Shown here piece after piece: positions 55,400-64,000 of a stretch of 64,000 nt of DNA. Source of the DNA: Quercus robur (taxonomy: Eukaryota; Streptophyta; Magnoliopsida; Fagales; Fagaceae); the NCBI RefSeq assembly GCF_932294415.1, contig NC_065535.1, positions 12,928,282 through 12,992,281 of the forward strand, read 5' to 3'. The notes beneath the pieces were generated by a model. It had not been told where the DNA came from. It made no database searches and saw nothing but the letters and a program-made list of their open reading frames with translations. Position numbers and translations under genes: made by a program. Numbering within the stretch: position 1 is the stretch's first letter; every line of letters begins with the position of its first letter.

Positions 55400-56755
55400 T
55401 TAATAAACTGTAGCAGTCACATTGATTTTTTCGCCTTTGAGACTCGTTGGCCACACCATTAAATCCTCAAGATGGATTAAGCCTAGCAATGACAACAATC
55501 TTGGAATAACATGCTGCTGAAAAATGAACTCGGGGTAGTTACTAACACATGGCCATGACTGAATGATATAATTTTTGTCCTTTCTTTGAGAAGAACCTTC
55601 CCCTGCTACCTTGGTCTCATTGTAAAGTTGTCTAGGAGCACCATTTCTTGACATGTAGTACAAAAAGATAATCACATAATGCTTTGCGAGAAGTAATTTG
55701 CTTCCAAGGACACATTGGTATAGTTCACGAGGTTCACTGGGAAAAGACGTCACATATTGTTTCTTGCAAGAAGTGATTCTTTCTTGGAAATGAAGATCTG
55801 ACAGTGTTGTTGCTAATAGCCTGACATTCCATTCTTCATCATCTAAACAATAAGTACGTAATGCTCTTGACTTTAAACATAATTTCTTATAAAAATTGTG
55901 ATCAATTGGGCTGTGGAACCCATCATTTATCCCACAGTTGTCACCACCATTTGTTGGTGTGAAGGCTTTGGGATACATGTTGGCTTCCATAAGTGTAGCC
56001 AAGAGACCTTCTAGGAACATCAACTTGGGCTTGCCACCAAGAAATCGCCATGTAAGTGCGGAATTCTCAAACATAGAAGGGAATGTGACTCCATCTTGAT
56101 GACAACCAAGGAAAAGAGAGACTTTGTCACTGTAGCCAAGTCCAAGATCAACCTTAAATCCATTTACTCCACATGAAGCTAAGCTAGTGTGAAGCTCATT
56201 ATAGAATTTAGAGACCTTAGGATACACTATATCCAGGCTATGCACGGAGAGGCTGTCCAAGACCAAGTATGGTTGGTTGCAAAGTATTCTTGGGGACTGC
56301 ACTGGACATGGGAAAGCATTGTGTTTTTCTAGTACTAATTCCTTTAAATCAAGAAACTCTTTAAGATCAGCCATATCTTCACTGTCAAGGGTAGTTTTTG
56401 TTGATTCAACAACCTGAAACTTGTCACTTGTTCCTTCAAAAAGCTGTAACTCCTCTTCCATCATATTCTCGAGATCTTCCTGCACTCTTGAAAGTTCTTC
56501 CTTCATGGCCATGTTTAATTCAGCCAAGGCCTTCATCTTCTTTGAAATATCCTTGACTTCTTCTAAGGCTTTGTTCAACATTTGCTGTATTTCTTTCAAA
56601 AGTTTTCTTTGATCACAATTGCTCGTCTCCGGATCAACGGCTCTGATACCACTTGTTACAAACCCAGTAGTTCCTAATGGAGATTGATGGGAATTATAGG
56701 AAAATGGACGGGAATTGTAGGGAAATTGACTTAATTCGAGGTAGTCATCCTCCAT
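55400..56755 (-). CDS. Intact ORF inside the 2.2-kb LTR element, partly GH36/raffinose-synthase-like
   Basis: 451 codons without a stop. The first part (56755..56652) lies in the 5' LTR and the PBS is translated as SGIRAV, so translation more likely starts at Met59 (56581), giving 393 aa. Residues about 45-120 are a charged helical, coiled-coil-like segment ([20 protein letters not shown]). Residues about 166-220 ([44 protein letters not shown]) resemble the plant alkaline alpha-galactosidase/seed-imbibition/raffinose-synthase family around its VKVD catalytic-core strand. The match covers only about 55 residues, so enzymatic activity is not expected. Residues 225-451 are unrecognised. It is most likely a captured, fused gene fragment. 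Whether it is translated is unknown. Confidence 0.55.
   Translation of the reverse strand: MEDDYLELSQFPYNSRPFSYNSHQSPLGTTGFVTSGIRAVDPETSNCDQRKLLKEIQQMLNKALEEVKDISKKMKALAELNMAMKEELSRVQEDLENMMEEELQLFEGTSDKFQVVESTKTTLDSEDMADLKEFLDLKELVLEKHNAFPCPVQSPRILCNQPYLVLDSLSVHSLDIVYPKVSKFYNELHTSLASCGVNGFKVDLGLGYSDKVSLFLGCHQDGVTFPSMFENSALTWRFLGGKPKLMFLEGLLATLMEANMYPKAFTPTNGGDNCGINDGFHSPIDHNFYKKLCLKSRALRTYCLDDEEWNVRLLATTLSDLHFQERITSCKKQYVTSFPSEPRELYQCVLGSKLLLAKHYVIIFLYYMSRNGAPRQLYNETKVAGEGSSQRKDKNYIIQSWPCVSNYPEFIFQQHVIPRLLSLLGLIHLEDLMVWPTSLKGEKINVTATVY
56639..56651 (-). other. Primer-binding site, initiator methionine tRNA type
   Basis: The minus strand reads TGGTATCAGAGCC, the classic complement to the 3' end of plant initiator tRNA-Met, with zero spacer to the 5' LTR end at 56652. 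Confidence 0.9.
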
Positions 56756-57044
56756 AAAGAAATAGAGAGATTAAAAGAGAGAGAGATGCACTAATGCACT
56801 AAGAAATTGGTTTATTCTTCATTGATATCTAATGTTGAATTACAATTATGTATTTATATGAGATTAGCTCTATTCTCATTGGTCCACATGGCTTAAGATA
56901 ATTGGCTAATTAATTCAACATGTGCTCTATGAATTAGACCACATGTTAAATGAGCTACATGTGCCCAAATCTTAACTAACTCATCCTAATCCCAACTAAC
57001 TACCTAATTAAAGGGATTACAACAATTATTTCATATTCCTAACA
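56652..57044 (-). repeat. 5' LTR of the 2.2-kb element
   Basis: On the minus strand it starts TGTTAGGAATATG at 57044 and ends TTTGTAACAAG at 56652, abutting the PBS. The target duplication ATATT is at 57045..57049. Confidence 0.85.
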
Positions 57045-58540
57045 ATATTGGGTTTGTGGCTCAAGCCGAGGACGAGGGCTTTATCGAAGAAGGGGAATCT
57101 TTGTCAGAAGAGACTATGTTGGTGAATAAAGAAGTCAATTTTGGTCATAATGGCTTAACAAGATGGTCCAAGGATAAATGTCTCCTCAGCTAACCAAAGT
57201 CGAGATCCGAAGAGGTAGTCTGTCGACCAAGGTAACATTCCAGGAAGTTCTGTTGGTGCAGATAAGCATTGCAGAGGCATCAGACAGGGAGGAGTCCTAA
57301 AATATTTAAAAAGAAAGCTACTGTCTCTGCATTAAATGCACTGCAGCTAACTCTTTGGCTGCATTAATGTGGAGGTGATACCTGAACAGTAGATTTCAGT
57401 ATTACAGCTACTACGTGGAGATTTATGGGAGGTGCTGATAGGACAAGTATCAACACCAACTATCTGGCATGCACGTGGAGCGAAAAGATGAAAGGGGAAG
57501 AGAGTATAAAAGAAAGAGAGAGCACTGAAAGAAGGGATCGAGAAACTAAGAGAAAATTATTGTAGTATCAAAAACTGACTTTGTAATCAAACCTAAAAGA
57601 AATATATAAGAACAGATATCCTCAGACTTTGTCGAGGACAATTTTCTTCATCAAAAACCTGTCTGTTTACATCTTCTTGTCATTTGAATCTACTTTTGTG
57701 TTTGTCTAATTCATTAGAACCTAGTTTTCCAACACATTCTCTACAAATTCATTGTTTTGGGCTTTTTGGGTCTAAGTTCATCTATTTGTTGGGCTAGGGA
57801 CTCAAATCTGGTCCTTACACATTTTATAAGTATATGAAAATAGTCCAATTAATGTCTCAAATTATATAAAAATGTTGGATTTTTTTCCCTAATACATGTA
57901 TTGCTTATAAAATATTAAGTAATAATACATTTTACATTTGAGCCTAGTCCCAAAATATGTTCCCTAGACTATGCCATATTTTTTGCAAATCGTGAATTTG
58001 AACTAGGTTTTAAAAGAATGCGTCTGAAATTGAATTGAGGTATTCTATAGAAATGACGTAGTTTAGAATTTACAAAATTTTAAAGCTTTTATTTTATATT
58101 TAAAATACTTTATACATATGAAAAATCTTCATAGAAATGTGGTCATATTTTGCTTGAAATGCATTTAACATCCCAATAACATGATTAATATTTCATGATT
58201 TTGGCATTTTAGTGTAGTGATATACTCAAAAAAAAAAAAACCAATTTAATCTATGCTAAAGTTGTTTAAAAAACATGTATCAAATTGATGCATTTTGCAA
58301 ATAAGAGTTCAACGAGTATCACAAAATATCTCATTTTAAATTGTCGTCTCAGGCCACAAAATGTGTTAAGTCGGCCCGCTAGAATTCAAACCATTACTCT
58401 TCATGTTTTGTATCTTATTCATCCTTGTATCATTTCTTAGTTAATATTCCAACCTATACAGTTGATTTGATAAGAGAAGTGAATACATTAGTAAGAGAAT
58501 GAGTAGTTGTAAATCATGTCATGGTTACTTCTTTGTCTTA

Positions 58541-58813
58541 GGGTCCGTTTGGATTGAGCTTATTTTTATTGAAACTGAAAACTGAAACTGAAAACACTGT
58601 AGCAAAATAATTTTTAAATGTGTGAATAGTACTGTAGGACCCATTTTTAATGAAAAAGTTGCTGAAAAGTGGAATTTGTGGGTCCGTGAACAGTGCATGA
58701 ATGCACTGTTCACTGTGCAAAAGTCAACAAATGCGGGCTGAACCAAAAAAAAAAAAAGAGAAAACCTCATAACCAAACGCAGACGCCAGGAAACGGACAA
58801 TCCAAACGGGCAC
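58541..58813. mobile_element. MITE, copy 2 of the GTTTGGAT family
   Basis: The left end is GGGTCCGTTTGGATTG and the right end CAATCCAAACGGGCAC, an inverted repeat with few mismatches. TTA precedes and TAA follows, as in copy 1. The interior contains a perfect 13-bp inverted repeat with a 2-nt spacer (58686..58698 and 58701..58713) and A-tracts. It is non-coding. Confidence 0.8.
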
Positions 58814-58816
58814 TAA

Positions 58817-60038
58817 ATATAAGACTCAGGTCTGGTGCATCTTGTCCAACCGTTGCCGACTACGACTTTCCCCTAAATAAGGGAAGGGCATAAAGCCCGC
58901 CATTTTGGATTGTCTAGGAGAAAAAGCAGTATTCCTAACTTTTACGAAATGAGACTGATAAAAAATATAATTGTGTGAGATAAAAACAATGAAGAAACAT
59001 GAATAATGCATTAAAGTTAAACCATTCTATGAAAAGTCAAGAGAAGTGGAGAGAAAAAGAGTTCTGTTATGCTGTCATGTTCACCTAGGCTTTAATATAC
59101 TACTACTATTAAACTCCAGTTATTACACAACTATTCACCTCTTCAGTCACTATGAATGAATCTTGTGTTAGATAAGTTTCAAATTTCCTTTAGCCTGAAC
59201 AAAGAAAATAATTGTTTTAGTCATGGTTAAGGACATATGTTGACTAAACTTGATTTTTTTTTTTTTTTTAGAGAGGACTAAACTTGATTGGTTGCACTTT
59301 CTCAACTATTTCGATCCTATGGAAGCGGCTTAACGTGGCATAATTCGTCAAAAACCAAACAATAAACAATAGTGCTTTTTTGGGGCTAAAAATGGTAAAC
59401 TGAAACTTTAGCAACAAAGAGCAGAAGTTACAAGTCTCATGAAAAATGGTGCACAATTCATTTCGCGAATCCTCAGATTTTGCAAGTGACCCAAACCCAC
59501 ATAATGAAGTCCATATATCGGGTCCATGGAAAGCCTAAATAAGCCCTATCATAACTTCTAAACCATGCTTTAAACAATACAATATATTACAAAATATGTA
59601 TAGTGGGCACACAAATAATCAAGCCTTGTTTTGCATCGGACTTGTAGGATCTTCACAAAAATGATTGTTTAATGACTTTTCCTATTATTTCCCCCATACT
59701 CCACTTCTAAAACAATATGTTCACTTCTTAAAACATCTCATATACATAAGCGGGAATGGCAGAAGGGGTCCAATTTATCCGATAGTTTTTTTTTTTTTTT
59801 TTTAATTTTTTATTTATTTTGAGAAAGAATCCGATAGTATTATAAATGTAAATAACAATTTAGTAAAGAAAAATGACATGGTTTACCAAGAGTTTGTAGA
59901 CACCTCCTAACATTTTTAACAAATATATTTAGGGTTCAAATCCTCCCCAATTATCAAATTATATATATAATCCACACTAAAGAATATGTTGCATTCCAAC
60001 ATATCCACCAATGAAATTAAATCAAAACTTATGTTAGG
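58817..60038. other. Intergenic DNA, no gene seen
   Basis: AT-rich sequence with T tracts (59252-59270, 59787-59803). A GGTTCAAATCC word near 59933 looks like a Pol III B box but stands alone. Open frames are short and unsupported. Confidence 0.5.
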
Positions 60039-60043
60039 GCTAT

Positions 60044-60842
60044 TGTAAGGACCAGATTTGAGTCCTTAACCCAAAGGATAAATGAACTTAGGCTCAAAAA
60101 ACCCAATACAATGAATTTATAAATAGTGGGTTGGAAAACTGGGCTTTAATGAATCAGATAATAGGTAAAGTGGATTCAAATGACAAGAAAATGAAGATTG
60201 ACTAATTTAATCTTAAGAAAATTGTCATCGGTACAGTGCGAGGAGATCAGTTTTTATATATTGATTCTCAAATTGGATTACAAGTTCAATTTTTTATTGC
60301 TACAATGTTTATCTTTTTATTTCTCAATTCCTTTTTCCTCAGGGGTCTCTTACATTATATATCTCCCTTTGAATGATCTTGGCCCTCCACTTGTCGATCA
60401 TTCAAGCCACTACTTGAGTGTTTGTCCCATCAGACACCCTTACAGGCCCTCTGTGAGTTGGGGTAACCAAGATGACACTGTTCAGGGATCTTCCCTACAT
60501 AAATGCGGCTAGAGAGTTAGCTGCAGAGCATTCAATGCGGTGGTAGCAGCTTTTTCTTAGATATTTCTTGGCTCCCATTTGTACTGTACGTTTGCAGTGC
60601 ATATCCTTATCAATAGAACTTCTTGGAACGTCATTCTGAATGATAGAACACACTTTCTGAACCCTTCTTCATTTAGCTGAGGAGATACTCTTCCTTGACC
60701 TACCTCTCCCAATCTTTACAGTTATAGCTTGCTCATGAAGTTCAAAGTCTTGCTTTTTCCTCACTATTGATCTATTCTTAGACCACTGTGCCTCCTCAGA
60801 CAAGCCCAAGGCCCAATATATATTTGGGCTTGCGTCCCCACA
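60044..60842 (+). mobile_element. Solo LTR, same family as 54812..57819, opposite orientation
   Basis: It begins TGTAAGGACCAGATTTGAG and ends GGGCTTGCGTCCCCACA. Flanks GCTAT (60039..60043) and GGTAT (60843..60847) match at 4 of 5 bases, consistent with an aged 5-bp target duplication. The 799-bp copy contains the AGTTAGCTGCAGAGCATTCAA block shared with the other copies. No internal region is present. Confidence 0.75.
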
Positions 60843-60847
60843 GGTAT

Positions 60848-61332
60848 TGTAAGGATAAGGGCACAGGATCGTATATTGGGCCTTGAGCTTTTTTTGAGGA
60901 CACTGAGTGGTCCGAAAAGGAACAAATAGTTATTAGGGGTTCCAATTTGAAGTCTCATGAGTAAAAAACGAATGGAAGGAGGTCCGAGGAGGAACTCCTC
61001 CTCAGATATGATGAATGCAACTCAAATATCTATTTCAGTAATTAGAATGACCCTTCAGGAAGCTCCAATGATAGGGACGTGCCTCATGAATATACGAGAA
61101 GGAAGGAAACCCAAAAATATTCAAGGAAAAGCTACCATCACATTAAATGCACTGCAGCTACTTTTCTGGTTGTATTTATGTGGAAAAGACCTTTGAACAA
61201 TATTGTCTTGACTATCACAACTCACAGAAAGTCAAAGAGGGTGTCTGGTGGGACAGATACTCAAGTAAGGGATCAAATAATTAACAAGTGTAGGATCAAG
61301 ATGGTCCGAAAGGAGCTATATAATATTAGAGA
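60848..61332 (-). mobile_element. Third LTR fragment of the same family, cut by a LINE
   Basis: On the plus strand it starts TGTAAGGATAAGGGC and contains CATTAAATGCACTGCAGCTAC, matching 57334-57354. This puts it in the minus orientation, head-to-head with the 60044..60842 copy. It stops at AGAGATC where the poly-A end of the LINE begins; the missing half may lie beyond the right edge. Confidence 0.55.
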
Positions 61333-61383
61333 TCTTCTTTTTTTTGTTTTTTTTTTGGTAAATTGGAATTGAATTAAAAAAAA

Positions 61384-61998
61384 CTACACAGCAAAGGAAG
61401 GGGCAGGACACAGCCTGTTTACATGGACACCGTTGGCATCATCCTCCAAAAGACTAAGTAAGTCCACAGGCGAACTATGAAAAACAATAAAATCACCTTC
61501 AATATAGGTACCTACTTTAGCTAGGAAATCTGCACATCTATTAGCCTCTCTATAAACATGTCTACAACGAGTTTGGGGAATCCGGCTAATCATGTATTTG
61601 CAATCCTCCATAATAGAAGAGACAATAGAGTTTGAGTAGTCTTGTGAATTCAAGGCATCCACAAAGGTTTTCGAATCCAAATCAATAAGCACAACTTAGG
61701 CTTGGTTTTGTAAGCAAAGGTGAAGCCCATCACGAAGAGCCTATAATTCTACCTAGAAGCTAGAAGTTTTCCCAATCTTTCTTGCAAAACCCGTGACCCA
61801 CTCACCATTGGTATCTCTAATCAAACCTCCTCCTCCAGCTACCCCAAAGTTTCCTGCAACCGAACCATCTGTGTTCAAAGTTACCCAACCATACCCCGGT
61901 TTTTCCCATTTGACACTCTTCAAAACCAGCCTTTTCTCTAAAGAAATGTTTGCACAGAAATGATACTCTGCAGCACGGTCAACAATTTCCTTTGCCAA
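61384..61998 (-). pseudogene. LINE RNase H domain, interrupted
   Basis: The frame WVTLNTDGSVAGNFGVAGGGG and LIRDTNGEWVTGFARKIG, then after stops near 61690-61755, LIDLDSKTFVDALNS, CKYMISRIPQTRCRHVYREA and RCADFLAKVG. It shows the RNase H Asp positions but is broken by at least two stops. Confidence 0.82.
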
Positions 61999-62109
61999 AT
62001 TTGGATTCTGGTTTTTGTTATTAAAAAGGAGCTGATTCCTACCTTTCCAAAGAAGCCAAATTCCAAAGAGAAAAACAAGGTTCCAAGGGATCTGACCTGT
62101 TGTATATTG

Positions 62110-62950
62110 CTAACCGGAAGTAGCATTGGTATTCAACCAGTCATGCAGATTCTGGTTAAAGAAAGGAGGATCTGATGTCCGCCTCCCTAGCTGAACCCAA
62201 ACACTCTTACTCAAAGGACAATCACGCAAAGCATGTAAAATAGACTCCGCCTCACTATGACAACGGAAACAGTTAGGATTGACTTGCATTCCTCTAGCCA
62301 AAAGGCATTGATTGACCCCTATGCTGTGATGCATACACTTCCACACGAAAGCTTGAATTCTTGGCAAGATTTTCAACTTCCAAATCCAGCAGCCTTTAAA
62401 GGGAATAACCCTCATGGGTTCAAAGGCTAACCCATAAGCGCTTTTAAGATCAAAGGCACCTTTGGGAGACCACTTCCAGAACAATCTATCTTCCAACCTA
62501 CTAGAGAGGGGAATGGGAGTGGCTTTAAGCTCACAAATGATCTCCTCCGGGAGTTCCATTTGAAGAACATACCAATTCCAGCTACCTGTGTAATCTGCCA
62601 CATCTTTGATTTCAGCTTAGTTGATTCCATAGTCAAAGGCCCTTGAATGATATTTCTCAAGGGAACAAGGTTAGACCAATTATCATACCAAAAAGCCATC
62701 TTGCTTTCGAAACCTGGTAGCCATTTGGTCCCTTTCCTAAAGGTTTCCTCCCCTTTCACCAACCCTTTCCAAGTTCTAGAGCTAGGAAGCTTATCCACAT
62801 TTCTTGAATTTAGCCTCTGGTGATTACAGTACTTCAGCCTTAACACCTTCGCCCATGGGGCCTTGTCCTCCGTGTGAAATCTCCAATTTAGCTTGGCTAG
62901 GAGTGCTGTATTCCTACCTTTAGCTATTTGCAAACCCAAACCCCCTTCTT
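62110..62950 (-). pseudogene. LINE post-RT and zinc-binding region
   Basis: Two overlapping frames (62939..62427 and 62601..62110) cover GLQIAKGRNTALLAKLNWRF, then WKLKILPRIQAFVWKC, MQVNPNCFRCHSEAESILHALRDCPLSKSVW. The latter contains the C-x2-C-x-H-type zf-RVT motif. A frameshift lies near 62600. Confidence 0.8.
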
Positions 62951-62975
62951 CTTTGGGTTTAGTTATCTTATTTCA

Positions 62976-63980
62976 GCCCACCCAATGCATTTTCCTCTTG
63001 TTTTCAACTGAACCCCACAGGAAATTTTTGTTCACCCTGTCAATACCATCCAAAACCTTGTTAGGCAACAAGTTACTTTGCATGACATATGCCAGAATAG
63101 CTGATGAAGAAGCTTGAATCAACACTTTCTTCCCTGCCATAGATAAAAGACTAGCTTTCCAACCCGCAAGCTTGTTCTTGACTCTATCCAACACAAACCC
63201 AAAATCCCGATCTCCACGATGTTTAATAGGAAAGCCTAAATACTTCCCCAAGCACTCTGTCTGAAGGAAACCAAGAATGTCACTAAAAGCTTCCTTATCA
63301 TCTTGATCTACATTCAGGGAGAAATAGACCCTGGATTTAGCTTCACTCACTGTTTGCCCAGAGAGATTGCAAAAAGTATCAAGAACCTCCCTTATAGCAA
63401 CACAATTCTCTACATTGGCTTTAGCAAAGAGAACTAAATCATCGGCGAAGAAGAGGTGGGAAAAAGCTGGTCCACTCCTCGAGGCTTTAACCGGGCACCA
63501 AACTTTAGCCTCACATTTTTCTTGGATGAGCTGACCTAACAACTCCATACATAATATAAAGATGTACGGGGATAGGGGATCTCCTTGCCTTATGCCTCTC
63601 GAATGCCGGAAAGGTTCAAGGCTCCCCCCATTAAACAAAAGAGAAGTTGACACTGATGATATGCAGCTCATGATGAGCTCAGAGAGGTTTTCAGGAAAAT
63701 TAAACCTACTCAACATACCCTTAATGAAGCTCCATTCAAGTTTGTCGTACGCCTTCTCTAAATCAATCTTTAGTGCCATATAACCACAATTACCCCTAGC
63801 TTTTCCCATAGTGTGAATAATCTCCTGAACAATGATCGCATTATTCACCCCATACGCCCTGGAACAAACGCTGCCTGACAAGGAGAGATGAGTTGGTCTA
63901 GAAAAGGTCTAATTCTACCCACTATGATCTTGGAAACTATCTTGTACACAGCATTACAAAGACTTATAGGCCGATAGTTA
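62976..63980 (-). pseudogene. LINE reverse transcriptase
   Basis: An open 302-codon frame (63881..62973) carries KIDLEKAYDKLEWSF, RGIRQGDPLSPYIFILCMELL, the catalytic FADDLVLFAKA, LSGQTVSEAKSRVYFS and YLGFPIKHR, the conserved LINE RT palm and thumb. A frame change near 63850 separates it from the N-terminal RT block, and a stop after HWVG ends it with a further frameshift before ITKPKEEGGLGLQ. Confidence 0.88.
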
Positions 63981-64000
63981 CCAATAGTCTCTGGACCCTG

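Larger units (their letters stand above)
54856..57044 (-). mobile_element. 2.2-kb non-autonomous LTR element carrying a host-like ORF
   Basis: Direct repeats 56652..57044 (5' LTR on the minus strand) and 54856..55252 (3' LTR) agree at about 94 percent (22 substitutions and one 4-bp indel counted by eye). ATATT lies directly outside both ends (54851..54855 and 57045..57049). The PBS TGGTATCAGAGCC directly follows the 5' LTR, and a purine tract directly precedes the 3' LTR. The 1.4-kb interior has no recognisable gag, protease, RT, RNase H or integrase. It holds one long minus-strand ORF. The element inserted into an older LTR. Confidence 0.88.
54812..57819 (-). mobile_element. Solo LTR of a Ty3-like family, split by a later insertion
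   Basis: On the minus strand the LTR begins TGTAAGGACCAGATTTGAG at 57819. It runs to CACAAACCCAATAT near 57050, is interrupted by the 54856..57044 element, and ends GGCCTAATACCCCTACA at 54812. It matches the solo LTR at 60044..60842 in its first 200 bp, in the AGTTAGCTGCAGTGCATT block and at its end. Flanks CGTCT and CATTT match at 3 of 5 positions with two transitions, a weak target-duplication signal. No internal domain is left. Confidence 0.7.
54237..58381. mobile_element. Probable hAT-like element disrupted by nested LTR insertions
   Basis: The left end reads TAGTGGACAGCTCAACC. The right end read on the minus strand is TAGCGGGCCGACTTAAC, an imperfect inverted repeat of the GGGCCGGCTCAA type seen at hAT-like termini. 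Matching subterminal words (GGCAATGGCCTAAGG at left, CTCAGGCCACAAAATG at right) support a pair. Its own DNA is only about 54237-54811 and 57820-58381; the rest is later insertion. No clear 8-bp target duplication was found. Confidence 0.5.
61333..64000 (-). mobile_element. Degenerate plant L1-type LINE, continues past the window
   Basis: On the minus strand the order is RT, zf-RVT and RNase H, ending in an A-rich tail at about 61333-61360. RT fingers (NYRPISLCNAVYKIVSKII) are visible up to about 63980. Frameshifts and stops at several places (near 63850, at the 62973 stop, and near 62600, 62100, 61745 and 61690) make this copy inactive. The upstream ORF1 and endonuclease would lie beyond 64000. 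Confidence 0.88.

Noticed and set aside
58686-58713. Perfect palindrome as a rho-independent type terminator or operator
   Set aside because: The context is a plant MITE; prokaryotic regulatory elements are not expected.

Overview
The window is nuclear DNA of a woody-type eudicot plant. Genes have many short exons with GT-AG introns, the intergenic DNA is AT-rich, and it is packed with LTR retrotransposons, LINE remnants and MITEs. The flavour of the small GTTTGGAT-ended MITEs suggests Fagaceae (oak or chestnut), but that is a guess from family resemblance, not proof. There is no sign of bacterial, organellar or CRISPR content.

Five host genes can be modelled exon by exon, and every model sums to a multiple of three. 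(1) 2872..9183 (+) is a full-length ABCB half-duplicated transporter of the ABCB13/ABCB14 clade, 10 exons, 1248 aa. (2) 22265..26899 (+) is a ROP/RAC small GTPase, 7 exons, 197 aa. (3) 31407..42300 (+) is VPS35, the retromer core scaffold, 22 exons, 790 aa. (4) 44913..48754 (+) is a cytoplasmic receptor-like kinase with a reduced universal-stress-protein domain, 9 exons, 826 aa. (5) 49482..52760 (-) is an uncharacterised Lys-rich plant protein starting MSRCYPYPPPG with a Pro/Glu/Lys repeat array, 3 exons, 470 aa. Genes 4 and 5 are convergent. The set is an ordinary gene-rich segment: membrane transport, polarity signalling, endosomal sorting and kinase signalling. Nothing indicates an operon-like pathway cluster.

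Between and inside the genes lie many mobile elements. They include a 326-bp solo LTR with perfect 5-bp target duplication in ABCB intron 1; a hAT MITE (1606..1997) with perfect 8-bp target duplication; and a decayed Ty3 retrotransposon of the Tat lineage (14090..20236) with two LTRs, an extra RNase H and a deleted integrase. A LINE fragment (about 28470..29960) is split by a Harbinger-like MITE whose removal restores the frame, and an antisense LINE fragment lies in a VPS35 intron. A multi-level nest occupies 54237..58381, and a degenerate LINE runs off the right edge (61333..64000, minus strand).

The most unusual object is the innermost element of that nest (54856..57044, minus strand). It is a 2.2-kb LTR-flanked element with exact ATATT target duplications, an initiator-Met-tRNA primer-binding site directly against the 5' LTR and a polypurine tract. 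It shows no recognisable gag or pol. Instead it carries one uninterrupted reading frame of about 390-450 codons, part of which resembles a plant GH36 galactosidase/raffinose-synthase (seed imbibition protein) segment. It looks like a retrotransposon that has captured host gene sequence.
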